A stretch of 24,002 bases of DNA, taken from assembly GCA_964519015.1 (NCBI GenBank), contig CAZFHZ010000046.1, positions 1-24,002 of the forward strand, written 5' to 3'. This stretch comes from CAZFHZ01 sp964519015 (GTDB taxonomy: Bacteria; Blakebacterota; Blakebacteria; Blakebacterales; CAYUVJ01). Below the pieces are notes generated by a model, which had not been told where the DNA came from, searched no databases, and was given only the letters and a program-made list of their open reading frames with translations. The position numbers were made by a program, and so were the translations under genes. Positions 1-6,942 of this stretch are shown piece after piece. Within the stretch, counting starts at the first letter, position 1, and every line of letters starts with the position of its first letter.

Positions 1-2
1 TC

Positions 3-1691
3 TACTACGAGGCGACCGACCCCCAGCGCCTCGTCTACAACGTCGCCGACTTCTCCGTAATCGACTACGTGGGCGGTCTGCACGACCTGAAGGAGGGGCT
101 GATCCGCACCATCGGGGACGCCGACGTGCGCTTCCGCGAGGACCCGGTCCGCATGCTCCGGGCCGTGGAGTACGCCTCCCGCCTCGGGTTCCAGCTCCAT
201 GGTGATATCCGGAAGGCGATCCACCGGCACCGTCGCGATCTCCGCCGCTCCTCCGACGTCCGGATCGCCGATGAGATCCTCCACCTGCTGCGCAGCGGTT
301 CGAGCGAACCCGCGATGCGCATGCTGCGGGAGATGGGACTGGTCGAGGTACTCCACACCGGTCTCCACACCGCCCTGGAAGGGGAACGGGCGGAGAGCTT
401 CTTCAGCCGTCTGAAGGCGATCGACACCCTGCAGGTGCAGGAGCGACTGCCGCGGGACGCGGCCCTGCTGGCGCAGCTCTATCTGGGGCCGCTGGAACGG
501 GCGGTCGCCGCCGAGGAGACCAAGAAGGGGGGACGGCTCTCCAAGGGGGAGTTCCTGGTCCAGGCCGAACGGGTCATGGCCCCGGAGACCGCCTTCCTGC
601 CGCTGCCCAACCGCCGCCGGTTCCAGATCCAGCAGGCGATGCTCGCGGTCGACAAGATGCGTCGACCGCCGAGCCGCCACCGCGGTCACGACACCATGGT
701 CCAGCGCGCCTACTTTCTGGATGCCTTCGACCTGCTCCGCATCGATGCGGAGGCCGGTCTGGTCCCCCGCAACGTGCTGGAAGAATGGGATGGGCTGCGG
801 GCCGCCGCCGAACGGGAAGGGAAACTGGTCGATCCGGACTCCCGCGAGGAGCGGAGCCGGAGCCGGCAAAGGGGACGCGGACAACGGGGTGAAGGGCGAC
901 GGGAAGAGGGAGCGGGACGTTCCCGCGACCGTGGACGCGGCGGGCGGGATCGGGGGCGGGAACGCGGGAGCCGCGGTCCGGATCGCGGGACGGCTGCCCC
1001 GGCCGGGCCGGACCAGACTCAGACTCCCCAGCGAAAGACTCCAGAGCGGGAAGGGGAGCGGCGGGAGAGTCCCCGGCGCGACCGTTCCCGGCGCGACCGG
1101 GGCCGCCGGGAGAGGACCCGCCGGCCGGAAGAGACCCCCGGAACGCCCACTGCCCGGCCGGAGGAGACCTCCGCCGAGCAGCGGGAAAGCCGGCCCGACC
1201 GTACCCGCGAGGGGCGCGGACGTGGCCGCGACCGGGGTGGACGTACCCGCCAGGAGCGAGCCCCGCGCAGCCGGCCCGAGACACCGGCCGAAAGCGGACC
1301 CGTTACGGCGAGGGAGCTCCCTCCCCCCTCCCCCGAACCGCGGGTCGAAGCCGGTCCCCCTCCCGAGCCTAAGGAGAGCGTCGAACGGATCGCTCCGCCC
1401 GTGGACGAGATGCAGCACGGCCGCAACATCCGGGAGCGTCGCTCCTGGGACGGACAGGCCGGTCAGACGCACGGGATGATCAAGAAAATGAAGGAGGGAC
1501 TCGTCTCCGGGGAGTTCACCGTCCCCCCGGCCGACCAGATCCCTTATGTGGTGCCGGGTAAATCGATCAAGCAGACCATGAAGGACTGGGACGCCATGGT
1601 CGGGCGGGTGGATGAGATCGCCGCCGACGAGACCCGTCCCGAGACGGACAAGTGGGGGCGCACCAAGCGCCGGATCGAGCCCGGACTGTAG
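3..1691 (+). CDS. pcnB: Poly(A) polymerase / tRNA nucleotidyltransferase (PcnB family), 5' truncated, with Arg-rich C-terminal tail
   Basis: The reading frame is open from base 3, so the gene begins upstream of the window and the nucleotidyltransferase head with its catalytic aspartates is missing. What remains starts at the family hallmark IDYVGG.HDL, IRTIGD, RFREDPVRMLRAVEYASRLG (about nt 60-190), followed by the helical RNA-binding region and the PcnB-type segment containing RRRFQIQQAM and RGHDTMVQRAYFLDAFDLLR (about nt 610-740). The enzyme adds 3' poly(A) (or CCA) to RNA using ATP in the cytoplasm. From about nt 840 to 1280 the protein becomes an arginine-dense low-complexity tail (RSRSRQRGRGQRG and similar), then a proline-rich stretch, then a normal-composition block of about 95 residues to the stop. 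Such tails probably bind RNA, as the basic end of E. coli PcnB does, but this one is far longer. The family call is firm; polyadenylation versus CCA addition cannot be decided without the head domain. Confidence 0.88.
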   Translation, partial: YYEATDPQRLVYNVADFSVIDYVGGLHDLKEGLIRTIGDADVRFREDPVRMLRAVEYASRLGFQLHGDIRKAIHRHRRDLRRSSDVRIADEILHLLRSGSSEPAMRMLREMGLVEVLHTGLHTALEGERAESFFSRLKAIDTLQVQERLPRDAALLAQLYLGPLERAVAAEETKKGGRLSKGEFLVQAERVMAPETAFLPLPNRRRFQIQQAMLAVDKMRRPPSRHRGHDTMVQRAYFLDAFDLLRIDAEAGLVPRNVLEEWDGLRAAAEREGKLVDPDSREERSRSRQRGRGQRGEGRREEGAGRSRDRGRGGRDRGRERGSRGPDRGTAAPAGPDQTQTPQRKTPEREGERRESPRRDRSRRDRGRRERTRRPEETPGTPTARPEETSAEQRESRPDRTREGRGRGRDRGGRTRQERAPRSRPETPAESGPVTARELPPPSPEPRVEAGPPPEPKESVERIAPPVDEMQHGRNIRERRSWDGQAGQTHGMIKKMKEGLVSGEFTVPPADQIPYVVPGKSIKQTMKDWDAMVGRVDEIAADETRPETDKWGRTKRRIEPGL

Positions 1692-1715
1692 ACCGATCCT
1701 GATGGAGTGTGAACG

Positions 1716-1753
1716 ACGGGGTCCACCGCTCAGCGGTGGGCCCCGTCCTGTTT
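1716..1753 (+). terminator. Rho-independent-type terminator after pcnB
   Basis: A 14-bp stem pairs 1716-1729 with 1733-1746 around a TCA loop, with a single G.U pair, and is followed by CCTGTTT. It lies 25 bases after the pcnB stop and before a 98-base gap to the next gene, as expected for the end of the pcnB transcript. The T tract is short, which is the only weak point. Confidence 0.7.
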
Positions 1754-1806
1754 CCGGGCCGCCGCCCGGTTGTGCACCGGAATCCTCGGGTCCGGCCCGG
1801 TGTTGG

Positions 1807-1835
1807 TTTACGGAAAGGGCGGGGACGGGTAGAGT
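1807..1835 (+). promoter_or_regulatory. Possible sigma-70-type promoter upstream of the methyltransferase
   Basis: TTTACG at 1807-1812 and TAGAGT at 1830-1835 are separated by 17 bases; each matches four of six consensus positions. They sit in the gap between the pcnB terminator and the next start codon. The predicted transcription start, near 1842, would fall only a few bases before the ATG at 1845, giving an almost leaderless mRNA even though a GAGTGGGG ribosome-binding-like stretch lies just upstream of the ATG. The promoter assignment is weak. Confidence 0.25.
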
Positions 1836-1844
1836 GGGGAACGC

Positions 1845-2804
1845 ATGAACGCCCCGAACCCCGAGACGATCCATGGACCGGGCGGGACCCGGCCGGGTCC
1901 CTGTCCCTTCTGCGATTCCTCCCGCTGGCCCGGTCTCCGGCTCCCCCCCGACCGCCTGGCCCCCGATGCCCCGGCCGTCGAGATCGTGGAGTGTCCGGGT
2001 TGCGGGACCGGTGAGAGCATGGTGGCACCGGGAGCGACTTCCGGCGGTGCCGGGAGTGGGGAGGTCTACCTGCCGCATGCCCGTCCCGGTGGGATGCGCG
2101 GGTGGCTCGCCCGTCGGGGACAGGAACGGAAGGTCGAGGTCGTCCTGCCTTGGGTGATGGCCCCCGGCGTGGTGGACATCGGCTGCGGCTCCGGCGGGTT
2201 CCTGGAGGCCTGGCGCCGCCGCCGCCCCGGTGACCAGCTGGTGGGGATGGAACCCGATCCGGCGGCCGCCGAGCAGGCACGGGGGCGCGACCTGGTAGTG
2301 ATCACCCGGGGACTGGAGGAGCTTCTCCCGCCCGGCGCCCAGGGGATGGGGATATATACGCTCTGGCATGTGTTGGAACACCTGCCCGACCCGGCCGGCG
2401 CCCTCTCCCTGATCCGGCGCGGCATGACCGCCGACGGACGGATCGTGCTCGCGGTGCCCAACCGCTCGGCGGCCGAGCGGGCGATCTACGGACGGTGGAC
2501 CATCTCCTGGGACCCCCCCCGGCACCGCTGGCACTTTACCCCGGAGGGACTGAGTGCCCTGGTCCGCGCCAGCGGCCTGCGCGTGCTCGACCGGTTCAAC
2601 CTGGTCAGCGACGACCTCTACGATGCCGTGGGCTCGCTCCGCTGGTTCCTCGATCCACGGGCGTGGACCGAGCCCCGGCGCCCCCGGGCGCTGGCCGCCA
2701 CAGCTGCGGCCGTGGCCGCCGGGATACCGGTCGGCCTGGCCACCGCGACCATGGCCCCCTGGCGCAGCCGGGCGAGCCTCGGCCTGGTGCTGGCCCGCGC
2801 CTGA
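1845..2804 (+). CDS. Class I SAM-dependent methyltransferase with N-terminal zinc ribbon
   Basis: A 319-residue protein. Cys20-x2-Cys23 and Cys50-x2-Cys53 form a probable zinc ribbon, a common N-terminal module of the Methyltransf_13/23-type enzymes found with sugar and glycolipid genes. The SAM-binding glycine motif VVDIGCGSGGFLE follows at about residues 109-121, the post-motif LWHVLEHLPDP at about 178, and the family-typical WDPPRHRWHFTPEGL at about 223. The C-terminus (about 285-310) is Ala-rich and hydrophobic and may be a membrane-associated helix pair, as in related proteins. The start at ATG 1845 has GAGTGGGG upstream. The gene stands between a terminator and dusB with no tight coupling on either side. 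The substrate cannot be told; a sugar, quinone or lipid precursor are all possible. The fold assignment is firm. Confidence 0.85.
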   Translation: MNAPNPETIHGPGGTRPGPCPFCDSSRWPGLRLPPDRLAPDAPAVEIVECPGCGTGESMVAPGATSGGAGSGEVYLPHARPGGMRGWLARRGQERKVEVVLPWVMAPGVVDIGCGSGGFLEAWRRRRPGDQLVGMEPDPAAAEQARGRDLVVITRGLEELLPPGAQGMGIYTLWHVLEHLPDPAGALSLIRRGMTADGRIVLAVPNRSAAERAIYGRWTISWDPPRHRWHFTPEGLSALVRASGLRVLDRFNLVSDDLYDAVGSLRWFLDPRAWTEPRRPRALAATAAAVAAGIPVGLATATMAPWRSRASLGLVLARA

Positions 2805-2908
2805 ACGCTCGCCCCCGTCTCCGCCGTCGTATATCCTATTAGACTCGGAACTTGAACGCGGTCCGGCACTCGCGCATCGCCGGACCTGGTCGTCGCGAAG
2901 GGAGCCGT

Positions 2909-3949
2909 ATGGCCCTGGTGGTGGACGGCCTCGACCTGGGGACCCTCCTGCTCTCCCCCATGGCCGGGGTCACCGACACGGTCTTCCGCCGGCTCTGCCG
3001 CCGGATGGGAGCCGACACCCTCTATTCGGAGTTCGTCTCCGGGGACGGACTGGTGCGCGAGAACGCCCGCACCCTGGAGATGCTCGAATTCCATCCCGAG
3101 GAGCATCCGATCGGGTTCCAGGTCTTCGGCGGCGATCCCGAAGTGGTGGCCGGGGCCGCCCGCCGGGCCTGGCAGCTGGGGCCCGACCTGATCGACATCA
3201 ACTTCGGCTGTCCCGCCCGCAAGGTGACCCGGAAGATGGCCGGCTGCGCCATCCTCCAGGACCTGGGCCGGTTCCGCGAAGTGGTCGCGGCGGCGGTGTC
3301 GGCCGTGCCGGGGCCGGTCACGGTCAAGATCCGCGCCGGCTGGGACCGGCAGCAGCTGATCCACCGGGAGGCCGCCCAGCTGGCCGCCGAGGCCGGGGCC
3401 CGCGCCATCGCCCTCCACCCGCGCACCCGCGCCCAGGGCTACTCGGGGCGGGCCGACTGGTCGCTGATCACCGAACTGGTCGCCTCCAGCCCCATCCCGG
3501 TGATCGGCAACGGCGATCTGTTCGAGCCCGAGGATGTGCGCCGCATGCTCACCGAGACCGGCTGTGCCGCCGTGATGATCGCCCGCGGGGCGATCGGCAA
3601 CCCCTGGATCTTCGCCCGCACCCGGACACTGCTGGCGACCGGGCAGCTCCCCCCGCCCCCCGCTCCGGCCGAGCGCCTGGCCACGATGCTGGAGCACGCG
3701 CGACTGGACGTGGCGTACAAAGGTGAGCGCCGGGGGGTGCGTGAGCTGCGCAAGCACCTGGGCAGCTACACCCGCGGGCTACGCTGGGGCGCCCGCCTGC
3801 GGGCGGCGGCGATACGGATCGAGACGCTGACCGACCTGGAGGGGATGGTCCGCGACTACCTGGCCGCACTCCCCCGTCTCGAGGGGACGCCCGGGGCCGG
3901 CGACCTCCCCGCTTGGTTACGATCGGAGACGGTCCATGCGGCGGGATGA
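2909..3949 (+). CDS. dusB: tRNA-dihydrouridine synthase (DusB type)
   Basis: A 346-residue FMN enzyme that reduces uridines in the tRNA D-loop using NAD(P)H. Diagnostic segments are the N-terminal SPMAGVTDTVFRRLCR, the catalytic motif INFGCPARKVTRKMAG with the expected active-site cysteine at residue 101, the VKIRAGW strand, LHPRTRAQGYSGRADW and the phosphate-binding VIGNGD...MIARGAIGNPW. The C-terminal helical tRNA-binding region runs to about residue 340. The start is placed at ATG 2909, which has GAAGGGAG upstream and begins right before the conserved barrel; an in-frame TTG at 2852 would add 19 unconserved residues. The 3' end overlaps larB by 14 bases, so dusB and larB are likely co-transcribed. 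The Dus family is certain; the B subfamily rests on the motif set and length. Confidence 0.93.
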   Translation: MALVVDGLDLGTLLLSPMAGVTDTVFRRLCRRMGADTLYSEFVSGDGLVRENARTLEMLEFHPEEHPIGFQVFGGDPEVVAGAARRAWQLGPDLIDINFGCPARKVTRKMAGCAILQDLGRFREVVAAAVSAVPGPVTVKIRAGWDRQQLIHREAAQLAAEAGARAIALHPRTRAQGYSGRADWSLITELVASSPIPVIGNGDLFEPEDVRRMLTETGCAAVMIARGAIGNPWIFARTRTLLATGQLPPPPAPAERLATMLEHARLDVAYKGERRGVRELRKHLGSYTRGLRWGARLRAAAIRIETLTDLEGMVRDYLAALPRLEGTPGAGDLPAWLRSETVHAAG

Positions 3950-4691
3950 CCTGCTCGAACTGCTCCGGCGGGTGGCCTCAGGGGAGGTCGGGGCCGAGGC
4001 GGCACTGGCCCGCCTGAAGGACCTCCCCTTCGAGGCGGTGGGGGATTTCGCGCTGCTCGACACCCACCGCGACCTGCGCTGCGGGTTCGCCGAGGTGTTG
4101 CTGGCCGAAGGGAAGACGCCGGAGCAGTGCGCCGCCATCGCCGCCCGCCTGGCCGCCTCCGGGGGGCCCTTCCTGGCCACCCGGGCCGACCCCGCCCGGG
4201 CGGAGGCCATCCTGGCCGCGGTCCCCGAGGCGGAACACCACCCCCTGGCCCGGATCGTGCGCCGGTTGCCGGCCGGACACACCACCGAGCGCGGACCCGT
4301 GGCGGTGGTCACGGCGGGTACGGCCGACCTGCCGGTGGCCGAGGAGGCCGCCCTGACCGCCGAAACGATGGGGCTCAAGGTGGAACGGATCCACGATGTG
4401 GGGGTGGCCGGACTGCATCGCCTGCTGGCTCACCGGGAACGTTTCGAGCAGGCGGCGGTCATCATCGTGGTGGCCGGCATGGAGGGTGCCCTGCCCAGCG
4501 TGGTGGGGGGTCTGGTCCGCCGACCCGTGATCGCCGTGCCGACCAGTGTCGGCTACGGGGTCGGGGCGGGAGGCGTGGCGGCCCTGCTGGGCATGCTCTC
4601 CTCCTGCGCCTCGGGCGTGACCGTGGTAAACATCGACAACGGTTTCGGGGCGGCCTACGCCGCCGTCCGTATCCTGGAAGAGCACGCGTGA
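3936..4691 (+). CDS. larB: Nickel-pincer cofactor biosynthesis protein LarB
   Basis: A 251-residue protein matching LarB along its length. The N-terminal part carries LLRRVASGEVGAEAALARL and the LDTHRDLRCGFAEVLLAEGK block. The C-terminal part is the PurE-like (AIR carboxylase) domain with VAVVTAGTADLPVAEEAALT (about 122-141), AGMEGALPSVVGGL (about 181-194), the glycine-rich VPTSVGYGVGAGGVAALLGM and the terminal NIDNGFGAAYAA. In characterised systems LarB carboxylates the pyridinium ring of nicotinic acid adenine dinucleotide and hydrolyses the phosphoanhydride, giving the dicarboxylate precursor that LarE then thiolates. The ATG at 3936 follows GGAG and lies inside the dusB 3' end; the stop overlaps the larC GTG by 4 bases. 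The assignment is firm. Confidence 0.95.
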   Translation: MRRDDLLELLRRVASGEVGAEAALARLKDLPFEAVGDFALLDTHRDLRCGFAEVLLAEGKTPEQCAAIAARLAASGGPFLATRADPARAEAILAAVPEAEHHPLARIVRRLPAGHTTERGPVAVVTAGTADLPVAEEAALTAETMGLKVERIHDVGVAGLHRLLAHRERFEQAAVIIVVAGMEGALPSVVGGLVRRPVIAVPTSVGYGVGAGGVAALLGMLSSCASGVTVVNIDNGFGAAYAAVRILEEHA

Positions 4692-5959
4692 GGGTCCTCT
4701 ACCTGGAACCCTTCTCCGGCATCAGCGGCGACATGCTGCTGGGGGCGCTGGTCGACCTGGGGCTACCGATCGAGGTGCTACGGGCCCAGGTCGAGCGGCT
4801 CGGACTCTCCGACCGGGTCACGCTGGAGGTGCGCCGGCTTGGACGGGGGGGTGTGGTCGGCACCAAGGTGGACGTGCGGGTCGACGGCCAGATGGAGGGA
4901 CCCGCCGACCGTCGGCCGGAGGGGGAGGGCTGCGAGGGGGTGCCCGGGCATGCCCACGGCACCCCCGCCGCCGAACTGCTGGAACGGATCGCCGGCTCCC
5001 GGCTCGAGCCTGGTGTGCGCCGGACCGCACTCCGGGTCTTCACCCGGCTGGTCGAGGCCGAAGCGCGGGTGCACGGCGCCGAACCCGCCACCGTCCATCT
5101 GCATGAGGTCGGTGCCCTCGACGCGCTGGTCGACGTGGTCGGCGTGGTCGCCGGCGTGGACTGGCTGGCTCCCGAGCAGATCCTCTCCGCCCCCCCGCGG
5201 GAGGGGTGGGGTCAGACCCGCTCCGCCCACGGCCTCTTGCCGGTCCCCGCGCCGGCGACCGCCTATCTGTTGGAGGGAGTCCCGCTCGAGCGGATCGACG
5301 TCCCCTTCGAGCTGGTCACCCCGACCGGGGCCGCTCTGCTGGTGACCCTGTGCCAGGCGTTCACCCGGGAATGCGCGCTGGAGGTGGAACGAGTGGGCTA
5401 CGGCGCCGGCACCCGGGAGCTGGCCGGACGCCCCAACCTGCTCCGGGCCACCCTGGGAGAGGCCGGCCCGGCTGCGGGCGTCCCCCGCGACCAGGTGGTG
5501 GTGGTGGAGACGGTGGTGGACGACCTCACCCCGGAGCTCTGGCCCCACCTGATCGAGCGGCTGCTCGAGCAGGGGGCCCGCGACGCCTGGCTCACTCCCG
5601 TGATCATGAAGAAGGGGCGGCCGGGGGTGGCGCTGACCGTGCTGGCCGACCCCGCCCGGAGCGCCGCCATCCAGCAGCTGGTCTTCGCCGAGACCGGCAC
5701 CCTGGGGCTGCGGGTGCACACCCGGGACCGGGTAGTGCTCCCCCGCGCCCGGGGGAGGTTGACCACCCCCCTGGGAGTCCTCGCCGTCAAGCTCTCCCGG
5801 CTGGCCGGGGAGACCGCCTGGCGGGTGCACCCGGAGTACGAGGCGTGCCGGGCGCTGGCCAGGGAGCGAGGCGTCCCCCTGCGCGAGGTCTACGCCGCCG
5901 TCCGGCAGGCCGCCGGAGAGGTGGGAGCCCTGCAGGTCGAAGAGGAGGAACGGCCATGA
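4688..5959 (+). CDS. larC: Nickel insertion protein LarC (single uninterrupted ORF)
   Basis: A 423-residue protein, the usual full LarC length. It starts at GTG 4688, which overlaps the larB stop as GTGA; the family N-terminus RVLYLEPFSGISGDMLLGAL begins at once, so the long open frame extending upstream is not coding. Further marks are GHAHGTP (about 87-93), VHLHEVGALDALVDVVG (about 136-152), ETVVDDLTPELWPHLIERLL (about 274) and MKKGRPGVALTVL (about 307). In the lactate racemase pathway LarC is the CTP-dependent cyclometallase that inserts nickel into the pincer cofactor. In Lactobacillus plantarum LarC is made through a programmed frameshift between larC1 and larC2; here both halves are in one frame. 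No larE or larA is in the window, so sulfur transfer and the cofactor-using enzyme must be encoded elsewhere, if present. Confidence 0.95.
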   Translation: MRVLYLEPFSGISGDMLLGALVDLGLPIEVLRAQVERLGLSDRVTLEVRRLGRGGVVGTKVDVRVDGQMEGPADRRPEGEGCEGVPGHAHGTPAAELLERIAGSRLEPGVRRTALRVFTRLVEAEARVHGAEPATVHLHEVGALDALVDVVGVVAGVDWLAPEQILSAPPREGWGQTRSAHGLLPVPAPATAYLLEGVPLERIDVPFELVTPTGAALLVTLCQAFTRECALEVERVGYGAGTRELAGRPNLLRATLGEAGPAAGVPRDQVVVVETVVDDLTPELWPHLIERLLEQGARDAWLTPVIMKKGRPGVALTVLADPARSAAIQQLVFAETGTLGLRVHTRDRVVLPRARGRLTTPLGVLAVKLSRLAGETAWRVHPEYEACRALARERGVPLREVYAAVRQAAGEVGALQVEEEERP

Positions 5960-6909
5960 GCCGGACCATCCGGATCGGGCTCCTGCTGCCCGCCCTGATG
6001 GCGGCGCTCCCCGCCGCCCGGGCCCAGTCGGTCCACCCCGATGCCGGGGCCTACGCCCTGGTCCTGCTCAACGGCGGGCTCGGGCCGGTCGGTTCCGGGC
6101 TGGCCGAGGGGCTGACCGCCTGGCCGGCCGGGACCGACGCCGTCTACTGGAACCCGGCGGCCGGCGCCGACCCGGTGCCACAACTCACCCTCTCGGGAGC
6201 CCGCCTCTTCGCCGACGAGCGGCAGACCGCCCTGGCCTGGACCACCCGTGCAGGGCGGGTCGGCCTGACCCTCCACCTGCTCTACTCGGGGGTGAGTGGG
6301 ATCGAGGTGCGGGATGGACCGACCCCCGAGCCGCTGGCCTACACCTCGGCCTACGACCTGGTGGGCGGAGTAAGCGGTGCGTTGCGCCTGGCCGGCGGTC
6401 TCGATGTCGGGGTGGGGGTCAAACTGCTCTACGAGAAGCTCGACCTCTCCGACGCCTTCGGGATGGCGCTCGACGTCGGGCTGCAGGCCCCGATCCCCCA
6501 CCTGGAGTGGCTGCGGGCCGGGGTGGCCGTGCGCAACCTGGGCCGGATGGGGGCCTTCGAGACCGAGCGGCCCCGTCTCCCCTGGAGCATGGCGGCCGGT
6601 CTCGCACTGGCCGCCCCTCTCCACCTCGGTGAGTGGGGGATCACCGCCGGGTTCGACCTCTGGCGACCGGCCGACGACTTCACTCAGCTCCGGTTCGGTG
6701 TCGAAGCGGCCTTCCAGGCGTTGCGCCTGCGGGCCGGACATCGCCTCGGCCGGGGGTGGAACACCTTCTCGACCGGGGCCGGGTTCACCTCGGGTCCCTG
6801 GCGGCTCGATTACGCGTACACCTTCGACCCGGACGCCGACCGCCGTGCTTTGGGGACGATCCAGCGGCTGGGTCTGAGTCTCGAACTGGGGGGCGGCGAA
6901 GGACACTAG
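5956..6909 (+). CDS. PorV/UPF0164-family outer-membrane beta-barrel protein
   Basis: A 317-residue exported protein. A signal peptide is visible: positively charged start, hydrophobic core LLLPALMAALPAARA, probable cleavage after ARA near residue 23. The mature part has the PorV/PorQ (UPF0164) signature: a GL.EGLTAWPAGTDAVYWNPAAGA segment (about 48-71), alternating beta strands such as VGLTLHLLYSGVSGIEV and LDVGVGVKLLYEKLDL, the VAVRNLGRMG turn and a terminal strand ending in a hydrophobic alternating pattern. These are FadL-like 14-stranded barrels that, in Bacteroidetes, act as shuttle proteins of type IX secretion or as general outer-membrane proteins. No other Por genes are nearby, so a secretion role is not implied. 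The ATG overlaps the larC stop (ATGA) and has a GAGGAG ribosome site, so it is coupled to larC. The barrel family is well supported; its cargo is unknown. Confidence 0.82.
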   Translation: MSRTIRIGLLLPALMAALPAARAQSVHPDAGAYALVLLNGGLGPVGSGLAEGLTAWPAGTDAVYWNPAAGADPVPQLTLSGARLFADERQTALAWTTRAGRVGLTLHLLYSGVSGIEVRDGPTPEPLAYTSAYDLVGGVSGALRLAGGLDVGVGVKLLYEKLDLSDAFGMALDVGLQAPIPHLEWLRAGVAVRNLGRMGAFETERPRLPWSMAAGLALAAPLHLGEWGITAGFDLWRPADDFTQLRFGVEAAFQALRLRAGHRLGRGWNTFSTGAGFTSGPWRLDYAYTFDPDADRRALGTIQRLGLSLELGGGEGH

Positions 6910-6942
6910 ACCGCACCGGGACACCAAGCACGAGGGGACGAC

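Noticed and set aside
574..1479. Several long open frames on both strands overlapping the PcnB tail
   Set aside because: They arise because the Arg/Gly/Pro-rich, GC-rich repeats lack stop codons in other frames. Their products are low-complexity Arg/Pro/Gly sequence with no recognisable domain, whereas the PcnB frame is continuous with the conserved core.
2830..2842. AT-rich TATATCCTATTAG patch as a promoter for dusB
   Set aside because: It stands out from the GC-rich background and could be a -10 region, but no -35 element is found at normal spacing.
2847..2853. GGAACTT, identical to the E. coli sigma-E -35 element, upstream of dusB
   Set aside because: No matching -10 element lies 15-17 bases downstream, and a 7-base match is expected a few times by chance in 24 kb.
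4127..4687. Upstream extension of the larC frame across larB
   Set aside because: The extension reads as Gly/Arg-rich frame shadow of larB, while LarC begins exactly at GTG 4688 with its conserved N-terminus.
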